From the NCBI RefSeq assembly GCF_015221995.1, contig NZ_JADFFM010000002.1, forward strand, positions 992,001 to 1,056,000: 64,000 nt of DNA. Reading direction: 5' to 3'. This DNA is from Mucilaginibacter boryungensis. GTDB taxonomy: Bacteria; Bacteroidota; Bacteroidia; Sphingobacteriales; Sphingobacteriaceae. Each line of letters begins with the position of its first letter. Position 1 is the first letter of the stretch. Below the pieces are notes generated by a model. It saw only the letters and a list, made by a program, of their open reading frames with translations. It made no database searches and was not told the DNA's origin. Positions 42,994-51,643 of this stretch are shown here, in pieces. A program made the position numbers and the translations under genes.

Positions 42994-43605
42994 ATGGCTG
43001 CCGATAACGCGAAATTTAAAAAACTGCTGGAACTTAGTAAGGGCGATTATAAAGCTTTCCTGTACGATTGCGATGGCACCCTGGCCGATAATATGCCTGC
43101 CCATACCGAAACTTATATTCGCGTTGCAGCTAGTGGCGGTATACATATAGATGGCGCTATGATTGATGAGCTGGCCGGCTGGCCTATTCCCGAAGTGGTA
43201 AAAGAAATAAACAAACGCTATAACGGCAATTTCGACCCGGACAAATTTGCAGCGGATAAATACCGGTTATTTTACGATGAGTTTATTGAGCAAATTAAAC
43301 CCATTGAATACGTAACCGACCACCTGATAGCCCATGCTGGTAAAGTTAAAATAGGCGTAGTATCCGGCGGCAGCCGCGAGGCTATTACCAAAACACTGCA
43401 GGTATTAGGTATATTAGATTTGGTTGATGTGCTGGTTTGCGCCGGCGATACCCCCAATGGTAAACCCTACCCCGATCCGTTTTTACTGGCTGCCGAAAAA
43501 CTGGGCGTGCGCCCGCAGGATTGCCTGGTGTTTGAAGACGGCAACCCGGGTGTAGCTTCGGCAAAGGCGGCGGGCATGCCCTGGATAAGGATTGATAAGG
43601 TATAG
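42994..43605 (+). CDS. HAD-superfamily phosphatase, beta-phosphoglucomutase-like
   Basis: A 203-residue protein of HAD subfamily IA. Motif I is DCDGTLADN (nucleophile Asp near residue 27), motif II VVSGGSR, motif III GKPYPDPF, motif IV FEDGNPG. A small helical cap lies between motifs I and II. Family members hydrolyse sugar phosphates or other small phosphoesters. Monocistronic, with its own promoter region. The exact substrate cannot be told from sequence. Confidence 0.88.
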   Translation: MAADNAKFKKLLELSKGDYKAFLYDCDGTLADNMPAHTETYIRVAASGGIHIDGAMIDELAGWPIPEVVKEINKRYNGNFDPDKFAADKYRLFYDEFIEQIKPIEYVTDHLIAHAGKVKIGVVSGGSREAITKTLQVLGILDLVDVLVCAGDTPNGKPYPDPFLLAAEKLGVRPQDCLVFEDGNPGVASAKAAGMPWIRIDKV

Positions 43606-43933
43606 TTTACCTGCATTGTATGTCGTATTGGTAACTTACTTACAGGAAAATCGCTTCTTAAACAGCATCATATAATTTGAGGCTAAGGCCATCTTATGAT
43701 TCCGGCTTATCGTTGGCTGAAGCCAAAGGCAATAATTAAGATAAAATTTCATTGCCGTCCCATTTATGGGGCGGTTAAGACAAAGTAAAAGGGCTTTAGC
43801 CTCAAAAAAAATTAAAGCTTTAAAAGTGATTTCCCTAATTTATTCACAACAGGTTTACTATTAGTATAAAAAATAACTTAATTAGTTATAAAATAAAGTA
43901 ATACTTCAGCATATTTGTATACCCAATACCAGT
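43606..43933. other. Intergenic region holding a palindromic repeat element
   Basis: A 328-bp stretch between the HAD gene and the TPR-LuxR gene. The main content is the repeat element at 43676-43806. The 120 bp after it are AT-rich and should hold the promoter of the TPR-LuxR gene; a near-consensus -7 box (CATATTTG, one mismatch) is at 43910-43917. Confidence 0.5.
43676..43806. repeat. Palindromic interspersed repeat element (MITE/REP-like)
   Basis: Outer arms TTTGAGGCTAAGGCC (43676-43690) and GGCTTTAGCCTCAAA (43792-43806) are inverted repeats with 14 of 15 bases matching. Inside are two smaller hairpins: TTGGCT-GA-AGCCAA (43713-43726), and CCGTCCCA pairing with TGGGGCGG (43755-43774, one G·U). 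Nested palindromes within short inverted ends are typical of REP/MITE-type intergenic repeats. Copy number in the genome cannot be judged here. Confidence 0.6.
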
Positions 43934-45733
43934 ATGCCCTTAATTAACTATCCATTTGATTTAAATTTTGTGGCCCTTATTAAGCGTTGCCTATGGGTAT
44001 GCCTGTTTTTTAGTTTTATAACTATATCAGGCTTTGCAGCCCCACGGCAAGATCATAACTCCATAATATTCTCATCTTTTAAACACCTTAGCGATACTGC
44101 CCAAACCAGACGGGTAGAAGCCGCCTCGAACATTTATAAAAATACCTGCCGTCATTTAGATGAACCAACTGCAATGTCCATACTGGACAGTGTGGAATTA
44201 TTAGCTAAAAAAATAAACGACCCATCGTTAGAATGCAGCATTTATGTGCTAAGGGCCGATTATTATTCAGTTAACCGGGGGTATAATTCGCTAAGCATCG
44301 ATTATCATCAAAAAGCGATTGATTTTGCTGTTGAACATGAAATGCCTATTGAAATGGCTATCTACCTGCATAAAAAAGGCCTTTTCTATTTTACATTCAG
44401 CCATAATATTGAAGCTTGCCAGTACTTTTTACAGGCTTATAATAAGTTTAAACAAATTGGACTGAATAACATCCCCGACGTTTCCCGCTATCTGGCAGAA
44501 CAAGCCCAGTTTTACTACGCGTTGCGCGACTATGATACTGCACGGCCCCTCCTTCAATTAGCGTTAAAATACCCTATCAGTCAAATACGCATCCGTATCA
44601 ATTTAACTACGGCTATCGGGCTTATTTTTCGCAGTACGGGGCATTACCCGGCTGCTATAGATTATTTTAACAGGGCGCTTAAAATTGCTGTAGCACATAA
44701 AGATACCGCCTGGATAGCTATCAGCAAGGGCAATATCGGCTCGGTATATTTTATGCAAGGCGATTATCAAAAAGCGATCCCCGAACTTTTGGTAGATTAC
44801 CAGGCATCTATGCACTACAAGGAATTCGTTAATGCCGCCAAAACACTATTAAGGCTTAGTCACATCAATATATACTATAAACAATATGCACAAGCCACCG
44901 CCCGTGTCGATTCGGCCGAAGCGATGATCAAAGACTCGAAGGAAGATGTATTGCCCGTCATGTCCGAGATATATAATCAAAGAAGCACGCTGTGCCAAAT
45001 GGCCGGGCGGTATAAAGACGCGGTGATATATACTAATAAATACCTGGCAAGCAAGGATAGCATTGCCCGGCGGGATAATATTGGCGAAATTGAACGCGTT
45101 AAATTTAAATTTTCAGCCGAAAATTACCGCAACCAGATAAACAATATAAAAACCATAGCCGATGTTGGCGCATTTAAGCGTAATGCCGTAATTTTTATCC
45201 TTTTTTTACTGATCATAATTTTTGTGCTGTTGTTTACCCGGTTTCGTTTAAATGCCAAACGCGACCAGGAACTATTGATGATCAGGAAAAGAAGAGTTGA
45301 TGAAAAGCTAAAGAACGCCGCCGAATCATTACAGCTATACACTGAAAATTTAAAACAAAATAATGCTTTAATTGAAACATTTAAAGCAGAGATAGAGCGT
45401 TTCAAAGCACAATCGACCGACCGGGCCGGCGCCGAACACCTGGAAAAATTGATGCAGGCCCACATTATGACCGACGATACCTGGAACGAGTTTAAAAAAC
45501 TTTTTACCAAAGTACATGGTGGTTTTTTCACCCGTTTACGCAGCACTTACCCATATTTAACCGATACCGACATGCGCATGCTGTCACTGGTTAAGCTTGG
45601 GCTCAATAACCGGGAAATGGCCAATATGCTGGGCATTACTGTTGAAGGAATAAAAAAGTCGAAACAGCGCTTGCGCAAAAAAATGCAACTTTCGCCCGAG
45701 GTTGATATAGAACATATCGTCGCTTCTTTTTGA
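43934..45733 (+). CDS. TPR-domain membrane regulator with LuxR-type HTH
   Basis: A 599-residue protein with an N-terminal signal/anchor (WVCLFFSFITISGFA), at least five TPR-like repeats (about residues 95-385, for example YPAAIDYFNRALKIAVAHKD), a transmembrane helix near 415-432 (VIFILFLLIIIFVLLF), a coiled coil, and a C-terminal HTH near 545-595 (LGLNNREMANMLGITVEGIKKS). This periplasmic-TPR, cytoplasmic-HTH layout is common in Bacteroidota transcription regulators. A response-regulator-like gene follows 155 bp downstream. Confidence 0.85.
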   Translation: MPLINYPFDLNFVALIKRCLWVCLFFSFITISGFAAPRQDHNSIIFSSFKHLSDTAQTRRVEAASNIYKNTCRHLDEPTAMSILDSVELLAKKINDPSLECSIYVLRADYYSVNRGYNSLSIDYHQKAIDFAVEHEMPIEMAIYLHKKGLFYFTFSHNIEACQYFLQAYNKFKQIGLNNIPDVSRYLAEQAQFYYALRDYDTARPLLQLALKYPISQIRIRINLTTAIGLIFRSTGHYPAAIDYFNRALKIAVAHKDTAWIAISKGNIGSVYFMQGDYQKAIPELLVDYQASMHYKEFVNAAKTLLRLSHINIYYKQYAQATARVDSAEAMIKDSKEDVLPVMSEIYNQRSTLCQMAGRYKDAVIYTNKYLASKDSIARRDNIGEIERVKFKFSAENYRNQINNIKTIADVGAFKRNAVIFILFLLIIIFVLLFTRFRLNAKRDQELLMIRKRRVDEKLKNAAESLQLYTENLKQNNALIETFKAEIERFKAQSTDRAGAEHLEKLMQAHIMTDDTWNEFKKLFTKVHGGFFTRLRSTYPYLTDTDMRMLSLVKLGLNNREMANMLGITVEGIKKSKQRLRKKMQLSPEVDIEHIVASF

Positions 45734-45888
45734 GGCTAACATTTTGTCCGTTTTTTGTCCATGGCAATTGATCCGTTATCAGATGGACGTGTTGTACCTT
45801 TACTTAACATTTATCAAATAGGTATTTGCGGACCAATCTATAGTACCCTAAGCTATAATATATTACCGCTGATACATTAGCCATTATT

Positions 45889-46251
45889 ATGCCGAAGCTA
45901 AATATTTTCATTGTAGAAGACGAGCCCCTTATTGCCCGGGTTTTAAAGCAAACCGTGCAATATATCGGTCATCATGTCTGCGGTACGGCCACATCATTCG
46001 ATGGTGCCGTGAGGGGGCTTCAGCATGCCGGTGCCGATCTGATCATTACAGATATTATGCTTGAGGGTGAGAAAACGGGTGTTGACCTGGCCAATTATAT
46101 CAACAAATATTTGAAGATCCCTTTCGTATTCCAATCATCAGTAATAGATCAGCTGGTTATTGATGAAGCTTTAAAAACCGACCCGCTGGTATTTATGCCT
46201 AAACCATTATGCAGCAGGGTTTTAATTGATGCGATAGCTTCCGCCCTTTAG
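45889..46251 (+). CDS. Stand-alone response regulator receiver protein
   Basis: A 120-residue CheY-like receiver without an output domain. The acidic pair is EDE at residues 10-12, the phospho-acceptor Asp lies in LIITDIML, and the conserved Lys is in FMPKPL near residue 104. It may act as a phosphorelay or binding partner; no histidine kinase is encoded nearby. The upstream gene is the TPR-LuxR regulator on the same strand. Confidence 0.9.
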   Translation: MPKLNIFIVEDEPLIARVLKQTVQYIGHHVCGTATSFDGAVRGLQHAGADLIITDIMLEGEKTGVDLANYINKYLKIPFVFQSSVIDQLVIDEALKTDPLVFMPKPLCSRVLIDAIASAL

Positions 46252-46376
46252 CCTACTTTAGAAATAAGTCCCCATTTTGTCCACGGGTATAAGTAAGTAA
46301 ATCAAGTAGTTATGTGCTATATTTAACTATTGAGTAAGTTCTACTGAATTTATTTTATTGATTAGTTATAACAGTT

Positions 46377-46595
46377 ATGGAACAGGCTAATGCCAAAAGG
46401 AAATGTCCTAAATGCAGTAAAGGGTTTCTTGATTACCGAACGCCCCGGGCGTTTTGGGTAAAAACATTTTTATTTTGGCTGCCTATCAGGCGGTATAAAT
46501 GCAGTTACTGCGATAAAAAAACATATGTATACGGAGATATAAAAAACAATATACCGAAAGTTAACAAATTAGAAGTTGTTAAAAATGGCGATTAA
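46377..46595 (+). CDS. Small zinc-ribbon protein
   Basis: A 72-residue protein with two CxxC pairs (CPKC near 10-13 and CSYC near 43-46) set about 30 residues apart, the layout of a zinc ribbon. The segment between is aromatic and hydrophobic (FWVKTFLFWLPIRRY). Function unknown. It overlaps the convergent comB stop by 4 bp. Confidence 0.65.
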   Translation: MEQANAKRKCPKCSKGFLDYRTPRAFWVKTFLFWLPIRRYKCSYCDKKTYVYGDIKNNIPKVNKLEVVKNGD

Positions 46596-47311
46596 AATAT
46601 CAGCCTGATAAGGCGGTTATCCTGTAAAACCGGGATTGCCGTTGTAGTATCCACGTTTAAACAAAATGCAATATCTTCCTCTATACCCAATTGCTTCAAT
46701 CGTTCGCTGTGTGATGTTTTTTTCAGGTACTGCTTAATATCATGTTTGCCTAACTGATAAAGGTCGTTAGCAGCAATGGCCGGGTCATCAAGCTGGTAAG
46801 CCCCGTCCTTTAATTGTTCTATTACCGCGCCGGCAAATAGTGTATCTTCCAAATTAAAATTGTATTTCCAGCCTGCACACACCAGCAAAATATTTTCCCC
46901 GGTTGTTTTTAGCCAGCTGCACACCGCAGTAAGGTTTAAAAAAGAACCGATAACAATTTGCTTTGCCTTGCGCGACAGATACAATGCCTGGGTACCGTTA
47001 GTTGTAGTAAGTACTACCGATTTTCCGGCTACTTTTTCGGTAGTATAGGAGAATGGCGAGTTGCCAAAATCAAACCCTTTTACCACTTCTCCGTTACGTT
47101 CGGCTGCTAATAAATACTCCGGGTGCTTTTCTTTATAAGCAAGGCATTCTTCTACCTCGGCTACTGGTATAATGGCTTCGGCGCCATTCTCAATGCCATA
47201 ACATATAGATGATGTAGCCCTGAAAATATCAATAATTACCACCACATACTCCTCTACATTATATAGGTGTATCAATGCAGGTGTAAGGCAAACTTCTAAT
47301 TTCTTATCCAC
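46592..47311 (-). CDS. comB: 2-phosphosulfolactate phosphatase family protein (ComB)
   Basis: A 239-residue protein matching ComB: VVVIIDIFRATSSI near the N-terminus, SVVLTTTNGTQAL and LVCAGW in the middle. ComB dephosphorylates 2-phosphosulfolactate in coenzyme M synthesis. In Bacteroidota, which lack coenzyme M, the gene is common and its substrate is not established. Start GTG/TTG alternatives not needed; ATG 47311 fits. Confidence 0.9.
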   Translation of the reverse strand: MDKKLEVCLTPALIHLYNVEEYVVVIIDIFRATSSICYGIENGAEAIIPVAEVEECLAYKEKHPEYLLAAERNGEVVKGFDFGNSPFSYTTEKVAGKSVVLTTTNGTQALYLSRKAKQIVIGSFLNLTAVCSWLKTTGENILLVCAGWKYNFNLEDTLFAGAVIEQLKDGAYQLDDPAIAANDLYQLGKHDIKQYLKKTSHSERLKQLGIEEDIAFCLNVDTTTAIPVLQDNRLIRLIF

Positions 47312-47376
47312 TATAAGTATTTATTATTGGCGGCAAAAATAAAGTAATAAAGCAGATGGCGGGACTTTTTTAATAA

Positions 47377-47898
47377 TTATTGACGTGCTGCCAAAAACCT
47401 GTCTATAGCCGCAACTGCATTATCATACCTGTCCTGCCCTATACCCGATATCACAACATATTTAGCATTCAGCGCCTGCAACTCTTTATGCCAAACTTCC
47501 ATAAAATGCTCGCGTTGGTTAGGGAAATCGCGCAGGGGGTCGTCCTGCCAGGGCAGGTTAATATCCAGCAGCAGGTAAAGATCGTAGGGATGTTTGGGCA
47601 ATTCATCTAATACCACCTGCGGCGTATAACCAAAAAAGGCATCGCTCCATATTTTTACAGTAATGAATGTGGTATCGCAGATAAGCAGTCTATTTGCCTT
47701 TTGTTGTATCTTCTGCTCCAAAGCCATCTGCCCGCGAAACATGGCTACCTCATCTTCAATCGTCGGCGGTGCGGTCAGGGCCGCGCAATAATCCCGCGCA
47801 AATTCGGGTACCCAAACCGTTTGGTAATGTTCGGCCAAATAAGCCGACATGGTTGATTTCCCCGTTGATTCGGGGCCGACTATGGCTATTTTGATCAC
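47377..47898 (-). CDS. P-loop kinase, NadR/AAA-28-like
   Basis: Start GTG 47898 gives 173 residues beginning with VIKIAIVGPESTGKS, the P-loop. An open frame runs upstream but crosses the palindromic repeat at 47911-48017; an ATG at 47955 is a weaker alternative. Other features are VWVPEFARDYC, the Walker B-like YDLYLLLDINLPW and FPNQREHF. It resembles the ribosylnicotinamide kinase domain of NadR, which phosphorylates nicotinamide riboside. A nicotinamide-nucleotide adenylyltransferase domain is absent. Confidence 0.8.
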   Translation of the reverse strand: MIKIAIVGPESTGKSTMSAYLAEHYQTVWVPEFARDYCAALTAPPTIEDEVAMFRGQMALEQKIQQKANRLLICDTTFITVKIWSDAFFGYTPQVVLDELPKHPYDLYLLLDINLPWQDDPLRDFPNQREHFMEVWHKELQALNAKYVVISGIGQDRYDNAVAAIDRFLAARQ

Positions 47899-47910
47899 CC
47901 CAAACCCATT

Positions 47911-48017
47911 AGCCCCCCGGCCCCCTAAAGGGGGAGTTTGTATTTTTTTACTCATTTGCATATTTTCATATCTGCATATTTGCACATTACACTCCCCCTT
48001 TAGGGGGCTGGGGGGCT
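47911..48017. repeat. Inverted repeat element with 27-bp arms
   Basis: Arms 47911-47937 and 47991-48017 are inverted copies with one mismatch. Each arm is itself nearly palindromic, built around CCCCCTAAAGGGGG or its equivalent, and the inner spacer is 53 bp of AT-rich sequence. The right arm contains the stop codon of the oxidoreductase at 48000-49148, and the left arm lies just before the kinase start. It resembles the G/C-block intergenic repeats seen in Sphingobacteriaceae. Confidence 0.65.
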
Positions 48018-49148
48018 CAAACTCAAAACCGCCACTTCTTCCCCCACTAAACTGCCCATAGCAACGCCCATGCCATTGCAGCGTACCGCGCAAAATATGC
48101 CGGGTTTAACTTCTTTAATTATCGGCGATATATCCTCGCCAAAACCCATAATGCCGCTCCACCAATAATCAACTTCAACAGGCGTATCAGGGATGATCAT
48201 TTCCTGCAGATATTTTACCAGTTGTCGTTTCACCGCTTCGGTTTGCCCGAAATCCCAGGTCGCCTCGGCGTTGAAATCAATGTTGCGGCCACCGCCAAAA
48301 AGTATGCGGTCATCAATATTACGGAAATAATAGTAGCCCTGGTTAAAATGATAAGTCCCTTTTAGTTTCAAATTAGGGATATGTTTGGTCACCAGTACCT
48401 GCCCACGCCCAGGGGTTACCTGCAATTCAGGATACAGTTGCCGGGCAAATGCATTTGTAGCTAATATTACTTTACCTGCTTTAAAGTTACCCTGTGTGGT
48501 TTTAATGCTGATGCCGGTATCCTCATTCACCATATCAGTCACCTCGCAGTTGTTCAGCACTATGGTATCGGTTTGGTAAACCTTGTGCAGTAGGGTGCGC
48601 ATCATGTGCCCGGTGTGGATCTGTCCCTCAAAAGGGTTATAGATCATATATCCTACGCCTTTAAAGCCAAAGGCGTTTATTTGATCATTTGCTACAGCAT
48701 AAATATTTTTTTGGCCGATAACAGGGCTTAATAAATCATTCAGATAAGCTAACTGCGCTATGCATTTTTCGGCATGGTCAGCCTCATCAGCCATAAATAA
48801 TTCGTAACCGCCGTGCTGGTGGTAACGGATATTTTCATCACCTAAATTCTGGCGCAGGCGTTGCAGGCCGCGCCATTTATAATCCACCAGCTTCACCGTT
48901 TCCTCAGGCGTCGACCTGCGGATAAACTCCAACTGTTCCGATGCTGTTCCGAAACAGGCGAACCCCGCGTTTTTAGTACTGGCGCCGCTGGGTAAAAAGC
49001 CACGCTCCAACACCAGTACACTTAAATTGGGTTGCTGCTTTTTAATAGTCAGCGCCGCGCTGAGGCCTACCAGTCCACTACCGATGATGATAACATCGGC
49101 CTTGCCCGTAAATGCGGTTTGTTCCCAGTAGGAGAAATTGTTTGTCAT
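48000..49148 (-). CDS. FAD-dependent oxidoreductase of the DAO family
   Basis: A 382-residue protein. The FAD-binding motif is VIIIGSGLVGLSAA (near 20-33), followed by LERGFLPSGASTKNAGF, the family's second contact, and the C-terminal CNGMGVAMGSLVGEEVA. These enzymes oxidise the C-N bond of amino acids or related amines, usually producing H2O2; the substrate is not evident. The last residues (SLSPPAP) are encoded by a palindromic repeat element, so the original C-terminus may have been extended. Confidence 0.88.
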   Translation of the reverse strand: MTNNFSYWEQTAFTGKADVIIIGSGLVGLSAALTIKKQQPNLSVLVLERGFLPSGASTKNAGFACFGTASEQLEFIRRSTPEETVKLVDYKWRGLQRLRQNLGDENIRYHQHGGYELFMADEADHAEKCIAQLAYLNDLLSPVIGQKNIYAVANDQINAFGFKGVGYMIYNPFEGQIHTGHMMRTLLHKVYQTDTIVLNNCEVTDMVNEDTGISIKTTQGNFKAGKVILATNAFARQLYPELQVTPGRGQVLVTKHIPNLKLKGTYHFNQGYYYFRNIDDRILFGGGRNIDFNAEATWDFGQTEAVKRQLVKYLQEMIIPDTPVEVDYWWSGIMGFGEDISPIIKEVKPGIFCAVRCNGMGVAMGSLVGEEVAVLSLSPPAP

Positions 49149-49262
49149 CAGTTTGCAGTAGCCAAAGCAAATATATTAAATACCTTTTAGCCATCGCAAA
49201 CTGCAAACCGTACCCTGCAAACTTAAAGTAAATGCCTATCTTCACCCATCAACTGATTTTAT

Positions 49263-51479
49263 ATGAAGAAGATCTTTACCCTCGCATTATGCGCGTTTTC
49301 GGCAAACCTGTATGCCCAGCAAAAAACTATCTCTGGCTTTACCGCCGCCAATGCTGCAAAAGAAGTACAATTAGAACAGCAATTTGATAAAGCCATTAGC
49401 GCTAAACGCATCGGCGAAAACGATAAACAGTTATCAGCTTACCCGCACCATATCGGTTCGCCGGGTGGTAAGGCGGTGGCCGATGCCATTTTGGCCAAAT
49501 ACAAAAGCTACGGACTGGATGCACATATTGAAACTTATACCGTACTTTTCCCAACACCAAAAACGCGTGTGCTGGAATTAACATCGCCCACCAAATATAC
49601 TGCTATACTAAAAGAACCCGCTTTAAAAGAGGACGCTACCTCAGGTCAGGCAGGGCAGTTGCCTACCTATAACGCCTGGAGCGCCGATGGCGATGTTACC
49701 GGCGCGCTGGTGTTTGTAAACTACGGTTTGCCCGATGATTACGATCGCCTGGAGAAAATGGGCGTAGATGTGAAAGGTAAAATTGTGATAGCCAAATATG
49801 GCCGCTCGTGGCGGGGGATTAAACCTAAAGTGGCTTATGAACATGGCGCTATCGGCTGCATTATTTATTCCGACCCCAAGGATGACGGTTATTCCCAGGG
49901 CGATGTATACCCTAAAGGTCCTTATAAAAATGAGTATGGTGTGCAGCGCGGCTCGGTAATGGATATGGTGATCTATCCCGGCGACCCACTTACGCCCGGT
50001 GTAGGTTCAACTAAAGATGCCAAACGCTTAGACCGGAAGGACGCGACCACGATATTGAAAATACCGGTCCTGCCAATCAGCTATCACGATGCCCAGCCTT
50101 TGCTGGCCGCCCTTGACGGCCCGGTTGCGCCGGATGATTGGCGGGGCAGCCTGCCCATTACCTACCACGTGGGGCCGGGCAAAGCAACGGTACATTTAAA
50201 ACTGGAGTTTGATTGGAAACAAGTACCGGCTTATGATGTGATAGCCATGATAAAAGGCAGCAAGTACCCCGATGAATGGGTAATGCGTGGCAACCATCAC
50301 GATGCCTGGGTAAACGGCGCCAGCGATCCTATCAGCGGGCAATCTATTATGTTGGATGAAGCCCGGGTGCTGGGCGAAATGCTGAAGACCGGCTGGAAAC
50401 CTAAACGCAGTATCGTATTCTGCTCGTGGGATGGTGAAGAACCCGGCCTGATGGGCTCGACCGAATATGTGGAAGACCACGCCAAAGAACTGCAGCAAAA
50501 AGCGGTGGTATATATTAATACCGACGATACCGGCCGCGGATTTTTTGGCGCCAGCGGTTCGCACGCGCTGGAAACTTATGTGAACGAAATATCGCAGGAT
50601 GTAATCGATCCTGAAACTAAAGTGACGTTGTTTGAACGCAACAAAGGCCGCGAAGCGGTGAATACCTCATCTGTAAAGGCTAAAAAAGAAATACTGGATA
50701 GAAAAGCCGAGCATATCGGGGCACTGGGTTCAGGGTCGGATTATTCACCATTCTTTCAGCACTTGGGCATACCATCTTTAAACTTCGGTTTTGGCGGTGA
50801 GGATGGCGGCGGCGAATATCATTCTATTTATGATAGTTATGATGATTACACCCGCTTTAAAGATCCCGGTTTTATATACGATGCCACCCTGGCTTCAGTA
50901 ACCGGTAGGGCTACCTTGCGCATGGCTAACGCCGATGTACTTCCGTTTGATTTTCAAAGTTTATACAGTACTATTAATAAGTATGCGGGCGAATTAAACG
51001 AACTGGTAAACCAAATGCGTGAAAGCACTGCGGCAGATAACATGCTGATAAAAAACAACGCCTATGCGCTGGCTGCAGATCCCACTAAAAAAATGGCGCT
51101 GCCTGTTGCGAAACCCGAAGTGCCTGCTTTAGATTTTAAACCCTTAACAAATGCCTTAGCCGCGCTTAAAACAAGCACTGAAAAGTTATCAACTACCTGG
51201 GCCAGCGCCGCGCAAACCAATGCCGACCACGATAAGCTGAACAAACTACTTTACCAGGCCGAGCAGCAACTGTTATCAACCGAAGGCCTGCCCCGCCGCG
51301 ATTGGTATAAGCACACCATCTACGCGCCGGGCTTTTATACCGGCTATGGTGTAAAAACCATCCCCGGCGTACGCGAGGCTATCGAGCAACGCAACTGGGT
51401 TGAGGCACAGCAGCAAATTGGGGTGGTAGCTAAATACATTACACAATTGGCGGAGTATTTGGATAAAACTGGGATGTAA
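49263..51479 (+). CDS. M28 zinc metallopeptidase, glutamate-carboxypeptidase-II-like
   Basis: A 738-residue exported protein with a signal peptide ending LYAQ. A PA domain lies at about 125-290, the M28 catalytic domain at about 330-570, and a dimerisation-like helical domain at the end. Expected zinc ligands are all present: His in GNHHDAW, Asp in GASDPISG, Glu pair in DGEEPGLMG, Asp in NTDDTGRG, and His in EYHSIYDSY. It should be a periplasmic carboxypeptidase releasing C-terminal residues from peptides. Monocistronic; a hairpin follows. Confidence 0.92.
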   Translation: MKKIFTLALCAFSANLYAQQKTISGFTAANAAKEVQLEQQFDKAISAKRIGENDKQLSAYPHHIGSPGGKAVADAILAKYKSYGLDAHIETYTVLFPTPKTRVLELTSPTKYTAILKEPALKEDATSGQAGQLPTYNAWSADGDVTGALVFVNYGLPDDYDRLEKMGVDVKGKIVIAKYGRSWRGIKPKVAYEHGAIGCIIYSDPKDDGYSQGDVYPKGPYKNEYGVQRGSVMDMVIYPGDPLTPGVGSTKDAKRLDRKDATTILKIPVLPISYHDAQPLLAALDGPVAPDDWRGSLPITYHVGPGKATVHLKLEFDWKQVPAYDVIAMIKGSKYPDEWVMRGNHHDAWVNGASDPISGQSIMLDEARVLGEMLKTGWKPKRSIVFCSWDGEEPGLMGSTEYVEDHAKELQQKAVVYINTDDTGRGFFGASGSHALETYVNEISQDVIDPETKVTLFERNKGREAVNTSSVKAKKEILDRKAEHIGALGSGSDYSPFFQHLGIPSLNFGFGGEDGGGEYHSIYDSYDDYTRFKDPGFIYDATLASVTGRATLRMANADVLPFDFQSLYSTINKYAGELNELVNQMRESTAADNMLIKNNAYALAADPTKKMALPVAKPEVPALDFKPLTNALAALKTSTEKLSTTWASAAQTNADHDKLNKLLYQAEQQLLSTEGLPRRDWYKHTIYAPGFYTGYGVKTIPGVREAIEQRNWVEAQQQIGVVAKYITQLAEYLDKTGM

Positions 51480-51501
51480 CCTGCAGTACTTATAAAACTA
51501 C

Positions 51502-51523
51502 AGACGGGCCTTTCGGCCCGTCT
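51502..51523 (+). terminator. Hairpin after the M28 peptidase gene
   Basis: AGACGGGCC (51502-51510) and GGCCCGTCT (51515-51523) form a perfect 9-bp GC-rich stem with a TTTC loop, 23 bp after the stop. No clear T tract follows on the + strand. Confidence 0.65.
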
Positions 51524-51643
51524 AAACACCCCCGATTGATTGCTGAAGGCAGTCATCATATCAGTTTGTGGAAAAATCTTTGTGTGCTTTCTAATCAAAT
51601 TTTCCAGGCTTAAATTCTACTTTCGCAATCGTAAAATAAACTT

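Noticed and set aside
42908..43150. Short open frames overlapping the start of the HAD gene
   Set aside because: They are in other frames, lack domain features and overlap a well-conserved HAD N-terminus.
47899..48093. N-terminal extension of the NadR-like kinase
   Set aside because: The extension crosses a palindromic repeat and the end of another gene, and its translation is Gly/Pro-rich noise.
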